A stretch of 64,000 nt of DNA from Planctomycetaceae bacterium (GCA_020638975.1 JACKHN010000005.1:124001-188000); one strand, 5' to 3'. Shown: positions 8,979 through 17,229, counted from the stretch's first letter. Program-made: numbers and translations. Notes: generated by a model from the sequence alone, not told the origin.

Positions 8979-9992
8979 TCAGACTGTTGCCTGACTGCGG
9001 ACGAGCAACTCGGCAACTTGAACCGCATTCGTGGCGGCACCCTTACGAAGGTTGTCACTCACGCACCAGAACGCAATGCCGTTGTCACATGACAGGTCTT
9101 CGCGAATTCGTCCAACGAAAACGTCATCCTTACCACTGCAGGAAAGCGGCAACGGATATAGTCCGGCTGCCAAGTCATCCAGCACCGTGATGCCCGAAAA
9201 ATCCTCGAACAACTTTCGAGCTTGCTCAACGGTCAGCTTGCGTTCGGTTTCGACCAAGATACTTTCGCTATGACAGTTCGTCACGGGCGCACGCACGCAG
9301 GTTGGACAAACACGGATCGAATCATCATTGAAGATCTTTCGTGTCTCGTAGACCATCTTCATCTCTTCGGAGGTGTAGCCCTGGTGCTTGGGGCTGCCGA
9401 TTTGCGGAATGAGATTGAAGGCGATGGGATGGGCGAACGTCTTGTTTTTATAGGGCTGTCCCGCCAACGAGGCGCGGCTGCTTTCTTCGAGCTCACGCTC
9501 GCCGGAAACACCCGCTCCGCTGGTCGCCTGATACGTGCTGACGATCACTCGCTTGATCCTCGCGGCATCATGCAGCGGCTTCATCGCGACAACCATTTGC
9601 GTCGTCGAGCAGTTGGGACTGGCGATGATCCCTTCGTGCTTCTCGATCGCCTCGGGATTGACTTCCGGAACAACCAGCGGCACGTTCGCTTTCATGCGCC
9701 AGTATCCACTCTCATCGACGACGACTGCTCCCCGTTCGACCGCCCAAGGAGCGAACTCGGCTGAAACGTCGTCCGGTGTGCTGGCGATGACAAGGCCGAC
9801 GCCTTCGAAGGCTTCCGGTCGCAACTCTTCCACGGTGTGTTCTTCGCCTTTGAACGTCAGCTTCGTGCCGGCAGAGCGAGCGGAGGCGAGGAACTTGATC
9901 GTCTTGAAAGGGAATTGTCGCTCTTCAAGCAGTTGACGACAAATGCTTCCCACCGCGCCGGTCGCACCAACCAAAGCCACATTCTCGTACAC
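8979..9992 (-). CDS. asd: Aspartate-semialdehyde dehydrogenase
   Basis: The length, 337 residues, is normal for the family. It has the NADP-binding GATGAVG (about residues 9-15), the catalytic Cys in IASPNCSTTQMV (about 127), the active-site segment VSTYQATSGAGVSG, and VCPTCVRAPVTNCHSES with the catalytic His. The enzyme reduces 4-aspartyl phosphate to aspartate 4-semialdehyde, the branch point to lysine/diaminopimelate, threonine and methionine. It stands alone on the minus strand, divergent from cmk. Confidence 0.96.
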   Translation of the reverse strand: MYENVALVGATGAVGSICRQLLEERQFPFKTIKFLASARSAGTKLTFKGEEHTVEELRPEAFEGVGLVIASTPDDVSAEFAPWAVERGAVVVDESGYWRMKANVPLVVPEVNPEAIEKHEGIIASPNCSTTQMVVAMKPLHDAARIKRVIVSTYQATSGAGVSGERELEESSRASLAGQPYKNKTFAHPIAFNLIPQIGSPKHQGYTSEEMKMVYETRKIFNDDSIRVCPTCVRAPVTNCHSESILVETERKLTVEQARKLFEDFSGITVLDDLAAGLYPLPLSCSGKDDVFVGRIREDLSCDNGIAFWCVSDNLRKGAATNAVQVAELLVRSQATV

Positions 9993-10140
9993 CGATCAAT
10001 CCTCCGCTCAAAGTTTCACTCGCCAGGATTCTGGCGCGTTGGTTACAGCAAACTCCTGAGTATAGACATGACGTCGTTTACTTCAATGGAGCGACTTCGC
10101 CCGGTAGAATGATTTCGCATTTGGCTATAGAAAGCGAAAC

Positions 10141-10803
10141 ATGATCGTAACTCTCGACGGGCCGGCTGGGGCCGGTAAAAGTACTATCGCTCGAACTCTG
10201 GCCGATCGACTGGGCTTCGCATTCCTTGATACGGGGGCGATGTACCGGGCGGTAACGCTTGCGGCCGTGCGTAATCAAGGCCCATGGGACGATCCGACGG
10301 GGCTCGCCGAACTGGCTCAAGGCTGCCAGATTGAAATGGACGAAAGCGTTGTTCGACTGAACGGCGAGGACGTCAGCAAGTTGATCCGAACGAGCGAGGT
10401 CACGTCGAATATCCACTATTTGGCTGATAATCCTGCCGTTCGCGAGCGATTGGTCGAACTGCAACGCGCTTTCGCAGCCGGCAAAGACATCGTGTCGGAG
10501 GGCCGCGATCAAGGGACGGTCGCGTTTCCACACGCTGAATGCAAGATCTTCCTGACAGCATCTCCCGAGGAACGTGCCAAGCGGCGAGTCCTTGAGCTTC
10601 AGGCACGCGGAGAGCAGATCTCGGTTGAGGAGGTTCTTGAGCAGCAGAACGAACGAGATCATCGTGATTCGAGCCGAGACGTCGGACGTTTAGAGCCCGC
10701 TTTCGACGCGATCGACTTCTGCACGGATGGCATGTCTCCTGAAGAGGTCGTCGAGCGGCTCGTGGCAATCGTAAGCGAGAGGTCGTTGCGGGCGAATGGC
10801 TGA
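10141..10803 (+). CDS. cmk: Cytidylate kinase
   Basis: A 220-residue protein with the P-loop DGPAGAGKSTIA (about residues 6-17), the LDTGAMYRA motif that binds the nucleotide monophosphate, EGRDQGTVAFP near residue 120, and RDSSRDVGRLEPA near 180. The usual EGRDIGTVVFP reads EGRDQGTVAFP. It phosphorylates CMP and dCMP using ATP. The gene overlaps plsC by 8 bases, an arrangement often seen for cmk in bacteria, so the two are surely co-transcribed. Confidence 0.95.
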   Translation: MIVTLDGPAGAGKSTIARTLADRLGFAFLDTGAMYRAVTLAAVRNQGPWDDPTGLAELAQGCQIEMDESVVRLNGEDVSKLIRTSEVTSNIHYLADNPAVRERLVELQRAFAAGKDIVSEGRDQGTVAFPHAECKIFLTASPEERAKRRVLELQARGEQISVEEVLEQQNERDHRDSSRDVGRLEPAFDAIDFCTDGMSPEEVVERLVAIVSERSLRANG

Positions 10804-11437
10804 GCGCTCTCTCACACAACGGCTCGGCTACTCTGCGATTCGGCTGCTTTCACGATTAGTCGGCGTGGTTGTCTTTCGTATGCGTTGTAAGGGTCGCGAG
10901 CGAATTCCCGCGAGCGGCCCGTTGGTCATCTGTGCTAACCACCAAAGCTTCCTCGATCCGATCCTCGTAGGACTGGCTTTCGATCGGCGACTGAATTCCC
11001 TGGCTCGTCAGTCTCTCTTTCGGTTCGCCCCCTTTCGATGGCTGATACAGTTTCTCGACGCGATTCCGCTCGATCGTGAGGGCCTTGGTCTCGCCGGGCT
11101 GAAAGAAGCGATACGCCGCATCAAGCGTGGCGAGGCCGTATTGTTGTTTCCTGAGGGCACGCGAACCCACGACGGATCCCCATTACCCCTACAACCGGGA
11201 TTCTGCGCGCTCGCACGACGCGGAAACGTCACGATCATTCCGGTCGGCTTCGACGGTGCTTTCGAGGCTTGGCCAAGGACCGCGAAGTTGCCTCGTGCTA
11301 GCGTAATTCACCTCTGCATCGGTGAGCCTCTTTCGCCGAGCCAGATTGGCGAACTGGACGACAAGTCGCTGGTACGCGAAGTCGAAGCCAGAATTCGAGC
11401 CTGCTACGAAGAGGCTAGAGCCGGTCGCAGAGGTTGA
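10796..11437 (+). CDS. plsC: 1-acyl-sn-glycerol-3-phosphate acyltransferase
   Basis: A 213-residue member of the PlsC family. Block 1 is NHQSFLDP (about residues 42-49), the NHX4D catalytic motif. Block 3 is FPEGTRTHDG (about 120-129). Family block 2 is seen as IPLDREG. It acylates lysophosphatidate to phosphatidate at the membrane in phospholipid synthesis. A hydrophobic N-terminal stretch near LLSRLVGVVVF would anchor it. It is translated from inside the end of cmk. Confidence 0.93.
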   Translation: MAERSLTQRLGYSAIRLLSRLVGVVVFRMRCKGRERIPASGPLVICANHQSFLDPILVGLAFDRRLNSLARQSLFRFAPFRWLIQFLDAIPLDREGLGLAGLKEAIRRIKRGEAVLLFPEGTRTHDGSPLPLQPGFCALARRGNVTIIPVGFDGAFEAWPRTAKLPRASVIHLCIGEPLSPSQIGELDDKSLVREVEARIRACYEEARAGRRG

Positions 11438-11601
11438 TTCAACGGAATCCAGCTCACCGGATTTGCTGCCCCCCTGCCCTCTTTTGCGTCGGCAACACAG
11501 GGAGCGTTTCCATTCTGCGGGGACAAAAACCGGGCCCTTTACGGTCCTTTCCGGGCGTAGCCGCTGCTAGTGCTGTGTTACCGCAAGGAATTCGGGTGCC
11601 A

Positions 11602-11659
11602 CTGGCTCGGCCAGTGTTGCACGGACCAACCGCGCCCGTGACGGCACTGGCAGAGCCAG
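11602..11659. repeat. Inverted repeat in the plsC-IS110 gap
   Basis: CTGGCTCGGCCAGTG (11602-11616) pairs with CACTGGCAGAGCCAG (11645-11659) at 14 of 15 positions across a 28-base loop. The left arm also folds on itself. It belongs to the short-palindrome background of the genome; no gene is seen in 11438-11745. Confidence 0.5.
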
Positions 11660-11674
11660 ATGGGATGAAAGAAG

Positions 11675-11744
11675 TTCGTCACTCCTTGACCTATTAGTTT
11701 GTGACGAGAATTTTAATCCCAAAACTAATGGTTGGAGTGACGAA
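11675..11744 (+). promoter_or_regulatory. Long hairpin directly before the IS110 start codon
   Basis: TTCGTCACTCC and ATTAGTTT (within 11675-11700) are repeated in reverse complement within 11722-11744 (AAACTAAT and GGAGTGACGAA). This gives about 19 paired bases with a small internal mismatch and a loop of 21 bases. The right arm ends one base before the ATG at 11746, so the fold would cover the ribosome-binding region. It may restrain transposase translation or belong to the element's end or RNA. Confidence 0.55.
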
Positions 11745-11745
11745 C

Positions 11746-12789
11746 ATGGCAAGTATAGCTGACTGGTGCTGCTTTGTGGGATTCGATTATCACGATTGTT
11801 TCGTGCAAGTTTGCATCCTTGATGAGGCTGGGGAAGTACTCGGAAATCAGCGGGTTGCGAATGACATGAGCAGTATTCTGGAGTATGTAGACAACACGCG
11901 CGACGGACGAATCATTCGAGGTGCAGCGGTCGAGACTTGCTGCGGCGCAAGTCACTTCGCGGAGCAACTCAGGAACCACGATTGGCCGGTGGAACTGGCG
12001 CACGCCGGCATCTGTTCCAAGATGAAGCAGAGCCCGGACAAAAGCGACTTGGCAGATGCTCATTTGTTGGCCGACCTGTGTCGCGTCGGTTACCTGCCGC
12101 GCGTCTGGTTGCCGCCGGCGGAGATTCGCGATCTGCGGAGACTAGGTCGTTATCGACAGCAACTCGTCGAGCAACGTCGCGATGTGAAGCTGCGGATGCG
12201 GGCGATGCTGCGCGAGGAACGTATCGCGGCTCCGCGTGAAGTTGGCAACGTGTGGACCAAGGCTTGGCTGATTTGGTTGAAGTCAACCGAGTCGCTGAAT
12301 GGCCACAGTCGCTGGGTCATGGACCAACACTTGGCAGACCTCGAGCGGCTGGTCGCGAAAGTGCGCGAGGTCGAACGACGGATGGAAGAAGCGACGACCG
12401 ACGATCCGGTGGTGCAAAAGCTGCGTGAGACGAAAGGCGTAGGGCTGGTCACGGCGGTTGTGATGCGAGCCGAGATCGGTTCGTTCGATCGGTTTGCTTG
12501 CGGCAAGCAACTGGCCCGCTATTGTGCGGTGACGCCGAAGAATGCTTCCAGCGGCAAACGTCAGGCCGATGGCGGCTTGGTCAGAGCTGGCAACCTCACA
12601 CTGCGAACGATGCTGATCGAAGCGGCTCATCGTCTGGCGCGTTTTCAACCGACTTGGAAGCAAATGAAGGAAGGCTTGAAACAGCGAGGCAAACCGGGTT
12701 CGGTTGCCGCAGCCACCGTGGCCAATCGCTGGATACGGAAACTATTTTGGGAGATGCGTCAAGTAGAACAGCAATCACAGGTTGCTTAG
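11746..12789 (+). CDS. IS110-family transposase (DEDD recombinase)
   Basis: A 347-residue protein. The N-terminal RuvC-like DEDD domain opens with FVGFDYHDCFVQVCILD (about residues 9-25), continues with AAVETCCGASH, and has SPDKSDLADAHLLADL (about 102-117), which supplies later acidic residues. The C-terminal transposase_20 domain has LRETKGVGLVTAVVM and the nucleophile region YCAVTPKNASSGKR. An open frame extends upstream to GTG 11701, but that part is the hairpin, so the ATG at 11746 is preferred. No frameshift is visible, so the element may be active. Confidence 0.9.
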   Translation: MASIADWCCFVGFDYHDCFVQVCILDEAGEVLGNQRVANDMSSILEYVDNTRDGRIIRGAAVETCCGASHFAEQLRNHDWPVELAHAGICSKMKQSPDKSDLADAHLLADLCRVGYLPRVWLPPAEIRDLRRLGRYRQQLVEQRRDVKLRMRAMLREERIAAPREVGNVWTKAWLIWLKSTESLNGHSRWVMDQHLADLERLVAKVREVERRMEEATTDDPVVQKLRETKGVGLVTAVVMRAEIGSFDRFACGKQLARYCAVTPKNASSGKRQADGGLVRAGNLTLRTMLIEAAHRLARFQPTWKQMKEGLKQRGKPGSVAAATVANRWIRKLFWEMRQVEQQSQVA

Positions 12790-13262
12790 GCTTCTTGGAA
12801 CAACCGAGGTGTTGTGATGAAGATGAACACAAAGGTCGATACGATTTGGCTCTCGGTTGTGAGGTGAGCTCGTGGTGCCACTGGGCGGATTCTCTGGATC
12901 TTGCTCGTAGCCAGGTGGGGCAGCCTCACGCCTTTCGAATCCCAACTTGGGCTCAACGCTCGGATAGAAGAATGGGAGACCGACAGTATCGATTGGTGTT
13001 GGATATCATCGCCACTCACCTCCATGTTCGAAGAGGTCGCAGCATCGTGCTGCGAAGGTTTATCGCATTTGGCCAAGCTCGAAGAAAGTAGAGAGATGCA
13101 GGTGATTCAACCTACGTCAAACCACCCGCTTCGATCTCGGCCCCAGTCCGGCGCTCGGGTCGCACCTCTGCGTTGCCCTATCCTCCGTCTGGGCTAATTC
13201 AAAACTTAACACAAAAAATGAAACAACAAACTATTGACAGCCACTAACTTTTCATAGAAGTG
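12790..13262 (+). other. Non-coding 3' part of the IS110 element, candidate guide-RNA region
   Basis: No credible protein is encoded here. GTGAGG (12859-12864) can pair with CCTCAC (12924-12929), and several shorter stems are possible between them. The tail, from about 13200, is AT-rich and ends near TTGACAGCCACTAACTTTTC. In IS1111-type members of the family, the bridge RNA that selects target and donor is encoded downstream of the transposase, so this is where I would look for it. The RNA itself is not proven here. Confidence 0.35.
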
Positions 13263-13301
13263 GCACACAACCCTAAGATTACGCTGTAACCAAGCACTAG
13301 G

Positions 13302-13319
13302 CCCGACGTTTACGTCGGG
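13302..13319. repeat. Small perfect hairpin
   Basis: CCCGACG-TTTA-CGTCGGG folds perfectly. It follows the right CTAGTGCT repeat end by one base and could serve as a terminator for reading from the IS side. Confidence 0.5.
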
Positions 13320-13341
13320 TGATTTAGACGACTCGCCCGTT

Positions 13342-13396
13342 CTCCCTCCCGTCCCGCTTGGTGCCGCGTCGCGGCAGCAAGCGGGACGGGAGGGAG
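13342..13396. repeat. 55-bp near-perfect palindrome
   Basis: Bases 13342-13368 and 13370-13396 are reverse complements of each other except for one G/G mismatch (13361 against 13377), around a single central base. The arms are GC-rich (CTCCCTCCCGTCCCGCTTG at the left). It lies between the IS110 element and the microcompartment regulator. It encodes nothing. It would form a very stable hairpin and could shield the downstream operon from upstream transcription. Confidence 0.75.
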
Positions 13397-13504
13397 GTGT
13401 TGTTTGAATGCAAACCCGAACTGAAGCACGGGCCTACTACCAGCTACGCCGAAAAACCCGGCAAGCTGGGTTGAAAGTAGCCTCCGACAGAACGGAAACA
13501 CTCC

Positions 13505-13573
13505 CGCAACACAAGTTGAGGCACTACCACATATGTTCATAAGTTGTGTTGCAGCATTCAGTTGCGACACAAC
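13505..13573 (+). promoter_or_regulatory. Three-fold TTGTGTTGC motif, candidate DeoR operator
   Basis: CGCAACACAA at 13505-13514, TTGTGTTGCA at 13544-13553 and TGCGACACAA at 13563-13572 are versions of one motif in alternating orientation. The last two form an inverted repeat with 9 bases between them. They lie 140-210 bases upstream of the DeoR gene, in the only AT-rich stretch before the operon. A repressor site controlling the microcompartment operon is a reasonable inference. No clear -35/-10 pair was identified. Confidence 0.35.
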
Positions 13574-13714
13574 GAAGTTCGCTTTCGATAGAAATAATTC
13601 AGGATCTGGAAATAAAATGGTAGATTTATGTCTTTAAGTGATTGAAAGTTTTCATCCAGAAGATCATAATCCGCGTGTCGCTTGAATGGACACGTAGTCT
13701 GGTGAGAATGGGTA

Positions 13715-14497
13715 ATGGCGGTTCAGTCTGTCGCTGAAGAGCGAAGGTCGCGATTACTGGAGATGGTTCGGTTACGCGGATTCGCTTCCCTGCCGGATCT
13801 TGCCAGCGAGTTGGAGGTCTCGGAGTCCACGGTTCGGCGTGACCTAGACTACTTGGAGGAAACTGGCGAGGCGCAGAGGACCCATGGTGGCGTCTTCTAC
13901 ACCGGCCCGTCTCCTAAGTTGCAACACTTCGACCAGCGCCAGAAGACGCACTGGGAGAAGAAACGGCTGATTGCCCAGGCAGCCAGTCAGTTGATTGAAG
14001 ATGGTGACACGATCCTGCTCGACGGAGGAAGTACGACTTACGAGCTGGCGCGACTATTAGTCCACCGCCCGCTGCAAGTTGTCACGAATTCGTTGCCAGT
14101 GGCGAATCTGTTTGCGTCGAGCAATGCAGATTTGGTCATGGTCGGTGGGTACGTTCATGGTCGGACAGGAGTTTCGCTGGGACCCTACGCCAACGAGATG
14201 CTCGCCGATTTGAACGTAGGCCGCGCGGTACTGAGCATCGCCGGATTGAACGACAACGGTTACTACAACAGCAACTTGCTGTTAGTCGAAACTGAACGCG
14301 TGATGATGAAAGCGGCCGACGAGGTCGTCATCGTTGCGGACAGCACAAAATTTGGAAGAACGAGCCTGGCTCGACTCTGTGAACTAAGCAAAGCCGACGT
14401 CCTGGTGGTCGACAACGAGATCACCGACGAGTGGCGAGACAAGTTAACAAACGCTGGCGTCAAGCTGATCATTGCTGATGCTGGCGAGACCGCATAA
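13715..14497 (+). CDS. DeoR-family transcriptional regulator of the microcompartment operon
   Basis: A 260-residue protein with the standard two DeoR domains. The N-terminal winged helix reads RRSRLLEMVRLRGFASLPDL then SESTVRRDLDYLEETGEAQR (about residues 10-60). The C-terminal sugar-phosphate-sensing domain has LLDGGSTTYELARLL, VVTNSLPVANLF and VADSTKFG. Such regulators usually repress catabolic operons and are released by a phosphorylated sugar. As the first gene of the microcompartment operon it probably senses fuculose- or rhamnulose-phosphate or a product; the ligand is inferred. No clear ribosome-binding site precedes the ATG. Confidence 0.92.
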   Translation: MAVQSVAEERRSRLLEMVRLRGFASLPDLASELEVSESTVRRDLDYLEETGEAQRTHGGVFYTGPSPKLQHFDQRQKTHWEKKRLIAQAASQLIEDGDTILLDGGSTTYELARLLVHRPLQVVTNSLPVANLFASSNADLVMVGGYVHGRTGVSLGPYANEMLADLNVGRAVLSIAGLNDNGYYNSNLLLVETERVMMKAADEVVIVADSTKFGRTSLARLCELSKADVLVVDNEITDEWRDKLTNAGVKLIIADAGETA

Positions 14498-14525
14498 CAA
14501 CTCGAATGTGAGTAAACCATCCATC

Positions 14526-15233
14526 ATGACATCCGCACCAGGACTCGACCGATCTGCTATTGAGCGGATCGTACGACAGATCATCACGCAGCAAGTCGGC
14601 GGTTCGCCAACAAATGGCTCAACGAAGCCCGAATCTGAACTCGTCGTGAGCATCTCGGCACGCCACTGCCACTTAACCGACGAGCATGTTGAAATCCTGT
14701 TTGGGCCCGGGCATACATTGACCCCAATGAAGGACCTGTATCAAGACGGATTTTATGCTGCGGAAGAAACAGTCATGGTTGTTGGCCCGCGCAAGCGGAC
14801 TCTGCCAACCGTCCGCATCCTCGGTCCGACGCGTCCGTTCAGCCAAGTCGAACTTGCCTTTACCGATTCTATCTCGCTCGGCATCAATGCTCCGGTGCGA
14901 CATAGCGGCAAGATCGAAGGCAGTCCAGGCTGCGTACTCGTTGGTCCCAAGGGAGTGGTTGAATTACACGAGGGCGTGATTCGAGCCGCACGACATGTTC
15001 ACATGAACTTCGCTGATGCAGCACGATACGGCGTGAAGAATGGCGACTTGATGAAGCTGCGAGTCGAATCGCCGATGAGTACGATTGTGATGGAAGACTT
15101 GCTCGTGCGGGCGGATGAAACGAGCAAGCTGGAAGTACATATTGATACCGACGAGGGAAACGCGTGTTACTTGGATGGAGCCACGAAAGTCGAATTGTTA
15201 AAGCAGGAACCGTGTGCTTGTGAGAAGCACTAA
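14526..15233 (+). CDS. pduL: PduL-type phosphate propanoyltransferase with encapsulation peptide
   Basis: This 235-residue protein is the microcompartment phosphotransacylase. After an N-terminal amphipathic helix (SAIERIVRQIITQQVG, about residues 8-23) typical of encapsulation peptides and a Gly/Ser linker, two PduL domains follow. The zinc-binding His residues are in SARHCHLTDEH and ARHVHMNFAD. It converts acyl-CoA plus phosphate to acyl phosphate plus CoA inside the shell, which regenerates CoA for the aldehyde dehydrogenase. An upstream in-frame ATG overlaps the regulator gene, but ATG 14526 puts the targeting helix right at the N-terminus and is preferred. Confidence 0.93.
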   Translation: MTSAPGLDRSAIERIVRQIITQQVGGSPTNGSTKPESELVVSISARHCHLTDEHVEILFGPGHTLTPMKDLYQDGFYAAEETVMVVGPRKRTLPTVRILGPTRPFSQVELAFTDSISLGINAPVRHSGKIEGSPGCVLVGPKGVVELHEGVIRAARHVHMNFADAARYGVKNGDLMKLRVESPMSTIVMEDLLVRADETSKLEVHIDTDEGNACYLDGATKVELLKQEPCACEKH

Positions 15234-15250
15234 CCGCAGCAAAATACCCT

Positions 15251-15318
15251 GGTCATTGGTCATTCTGACCTGGGCATTAACACCAACCAGAATGCCCAAG
15301 TCCGAATGACGAATGACC
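15251..15318. repeat. GGTCATT inverted repeat between pduL and the first shell gene
   Basis: GGTCATTGGTCATTCTGACC at 15251 begins a 28-base arm whose near-complement occupies 15291-15318 (a few mismatches). The same GGTCATTGGTCATTC word recurs at 19049-19063 in the same operon. The fold could set relative expression of enzyme and shell genes, or be a spreading repeat. Confidence 0.6.
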
Positions 15319-15351
15319 GATCAACTACGTCTTAATTTTGGAGACCCACAG

Positions 15352-15651
15352 ATGGCAAAAGCGATGGAAGCGTTAGGCATGATCGAAACCAAGGGTTTCA
15401 TTACCTTGGTCGAAGCCACTGACGCAATGTTGAAAGCAGCGAACGTTCAATTCATGGGTTGGGACAACGTCGGCAGCGGCTTGGTCTCGGCCTTCGTGAC
15501 GGGTGATGTGGCTGCCGTAAAGGCTGCGACGGACGCCGGCGCGAATGCAGCCGGTCGCGTGGGCGAAGTTGTCAGCGTGCAAGTGATTCCACGACCGCAC
15601 GATGACCTCGGCAAGGTCCTGCCCTCGGGCAAGCCCAAGGCCGGCAAGTAG
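15352..15651 (+). CDS. BMC-H shell protein (pore loop GSG)
   Basis: A 99-residue, single BMC-domain protein that should form hexagonal tiles of the shell. Family marks are ALGMIETKGFITLVEATDAML, the pore-loop region WDNVGSGLVSAF and AVKAATDAGANAA. The C-terminal extension is short and Lys/Pro-rich. A GGAG sequence stands a few bases upstream of ATG 15352, which favours it over the in-frame ATG at 15313. Its pore residues (GSG) differ from those of the next gene (GGG), so the two tiles may pass different metabolites. Confidence 0.93.
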   Translation: MAKAMEALGMIETKGFITLVEATDAMLKAANVQFMGWDNVGSGLVSAFVTGDVAAVKAATDAGANAAGRVGEVVSVQVIPRPHDDLGKVLPSGKPKAGK

Positions 15652-15720
15652 TCACAACTCTGATTCTCAAAACGAAACAATACCGAACGTTTGATTCGGA
15701 CACTGAACAAGGACTCACAA

Positions 15721-15987
15721 ATGAACGCGATTGGATTGATCGAAACAAAAGGATTGATCGCCTTGGTCGAGGCGACGGACGCGATGGCAAAGGCCGCCAA
15801 TGTCGAGATCGTCAAGAAAGTGCAAATCGGTGGTGGCTTGGTCACAACCGTTGTGCGTGGCGATGTTGGTAGCGTGCGTGCTGCGGTCGAAGCTGGTGCG
15901 AATGCTGCAGCTCAAGTCGGCGAACTCGTCGGCAGCCACATCATCGCCCGCCCCGCCGAAGGTTTGCTCGAAGCTTACCTTGGCTAA
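15721..15987 (+). CDS. BMC-H shell protein (pore loop GGG)
   Basis: This 88-residue single BMC domain is a paralogue of the preceding gene. It begins MNAIGLIETKGLIALVEATD, has KVQIGGGLVTTVVRGD around the pore, and AAVEAGANAAAQVGELV. AAGGA lies a few bases upstream of ATG 15721 as a ribosome-binding site. It would build the facets of the compartment together with the first BMC-H protein. Confidence 0.94.
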   Translation: MNAIGLIETKGLIALVEATDAMAKAANVEIVKKVQIGGGLVTTVVRGDVGSVRAAVEAGANAAAQVGELVGSHIIARPAEGLLEAYLG

Positions 15988-16041
15988 ACACAAGGTCTGA
16001 AAGGGAAGTCCAACGCAATCACGGATGACAGGAGCAACGCA

Positions 16042-17229
16042 GTGAAGATTCTCGTAGCAAACCTCGGCTCGACGAGCTTTAAGTATCGACTGTTCGACAT
16101 GACCGACGAGCGCCAAATGGCGCGCGGCGGTATCGAACGCATCGGCGCTGATGAAAGTCCGTGCTTTGTCGAGATCGGCGGCCACCGTGAAGATGTGACG
16201 GCCTCGGTGCCTGATCATGCGGTGGCGGTTCGCAAATGCCTGGAGCAACTGACGGCCGCCGACACCGGCTGCCTGAAGGATGCCAGCGAGGTTGCCGCGA
16301 TTGGCTTCAAAGCGGTTCATGGCGGTCGTGTTAGCGGTGTACAGCGAGTAACGGCGGACGTGTTGGCCGCGATGGAAGAGATGAACCAAGTCGCACCAGC
16401 TCACAATCCGCCGTACATCAACGCCATGCGATTGCTCGGCGAGAAGCTTCCCGAGATTCCGTTAGTGGCGGCCTTTGAAACCGGCTTTCATCTGACGATT
16501 CCCGATCGGCTGCGATACTACGCTTGTCCCGAAGCTTGGGCGTCGAAGTATCACGTTCAACGTTGGGGGTTTCACGGCGCGAGTCATCGCTACATCGCCA
16601 ATCGTGTCGCGGACATGCTGGGCGAAGGATTGCGAGTCGTCTCGTGTCACCTCGGTGGCTCGAACAGCTTGTGTGCGATACGCGGACGCGAAAGTGTACA
16701 GAACACTTTGGGAATGAGCCCACAAAGTGGACTACCTCACAACAATCGTGTTGGTGACTTCGATCCGTTTGCGCTTCCTGTAGTGATGAAGGCAACTGGT
16801 AAATCGCTTGATGAAGTGCTCGACGATCTTGCCAATAAAGGTGGGCTGCTCGGGTTGAGCGAAGTGAGCGGCGACGTTCGTGACTTGGAAGCGGCGGCAT
16901 CGCAAGGCAACGAGCGGGCTCAGTTAGCATTGGACGTGTTCACCTCAGAGATTCGCCGGCATCTCGGTGGGTTGCTGGTTGAACTCGGAGGCCTCGACGT
17001 GCTCGTCTTCACGGGTGGCATCGGCGAGAACGGAGTTGGAATTCGTTCCGCGGTTTGTGCCAACCTGGAAGGTTTTGGTATCAAGCTCGACAACACGGCG
17101 AACGCTTCACCGAAGGGCGAAGCCAAGATTAGTGCTGCCGACAGCGGATCGCAAATCTGGGTCTTGCCAACCAACGAAGAGATCATTGTCGCCCGGCAAA
17201 GCAAGGTACTATTGGAAAGCGGAGCGTGA
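16042..17229 (+). CDS. ackA: Acetate/propionate kinase
   Basis: A 395-residue protein of the AckA fold. It starts KILVANLGSTSFKYRLFD (phosphate 1 motif), has the substrate His in FHGASHRYIA, SCHLGGSNSLCAI as phosphate 2, and FTGGIGENG as the adenosine-binding loop. It converts acyl phosphate plus ADP to acid plus ATP, the energy-yielding last step for the compartment. No encapsulation peptide is seen, which fits action outside the shell. It begins with GTG and has a good AGGAG seven bases upstream. Lactyl or propionyl phosphate is the likely substrate. Confidence 0.92.
   Translation: MKILVANLGSTSFKYRLFDMTDERQMARGGIERIGADESPCFVEIGGHREDVTASVPDHAVAVRKCLEQLTAADTGCLKDASEVAAIGFKAVHGGRVSGVQRVTADVLAAMEEMNQVAPAHNPPYINAMRLLGEKLPEIPLVAAFETGFHLTIPDRLRYYACPEAWASKYHVQRWGFHGASHRYIANRVADMLGEGLRVVSCHLGGSNSLCAIRGRESVQNTLGMSPQSGLPHNNRVGDFDPFALPVVMKATGKSLDEVLDDLANKGGLLGLSEVSGDVRDLEAAASQGNERAQLALDVFTSEIRRHLGGLLVELGGLDVLVFTGGIGENGVGIRSAVCANLEGFGIKLDNTANASPKGEAKISAADSGSQIWVLPTNEEIIVARQSKVLLESGA

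Larger units (their letters stand above)
11660..13265 (+). mobile_element. IS110-family insertion sequence (ends approximate)
   Basis: The element contains one IS110-type transposase (11746-12789), a hairpin directly before it, and about 475 bases of non-coding DNA after it. IS110 elements lack classical terminal inverted repeats, so the ends cannot be fixed by eye. I place them inside the flanking CTAGTGCT repeat pair. The long non-coding stretch on the 3' side suggests the IS1111 subgroup, whose guide (bridge) RNA is encoded at that end. This is inference from architecture only. Confidence 0.55.
11567..13300. repeat. CTAGTGCT-ended inverted repeat pair split by the IS110 element
   Basis: CTAGTGCTGTGTTACCGC at 11567-11584 faces GCTGTAACCAAGCACTAG at 13283-13300. 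The two ends are near-complementary. The right end (from 13270, ACCCTAAG...) closely resembles the right end of the 155-bp repeat at 26467-26621 (about 23 of 31 bases). The pair therefore looks like the two ends of a small dispersed element into which the insertion sequence went. Confidence 0.45.

Noticed and set aside
12790..13197. Possible proteins in the IS110 3' region
   Set aside because: Short frames on both strands have no recognisable motif; a non-coding role fits better.
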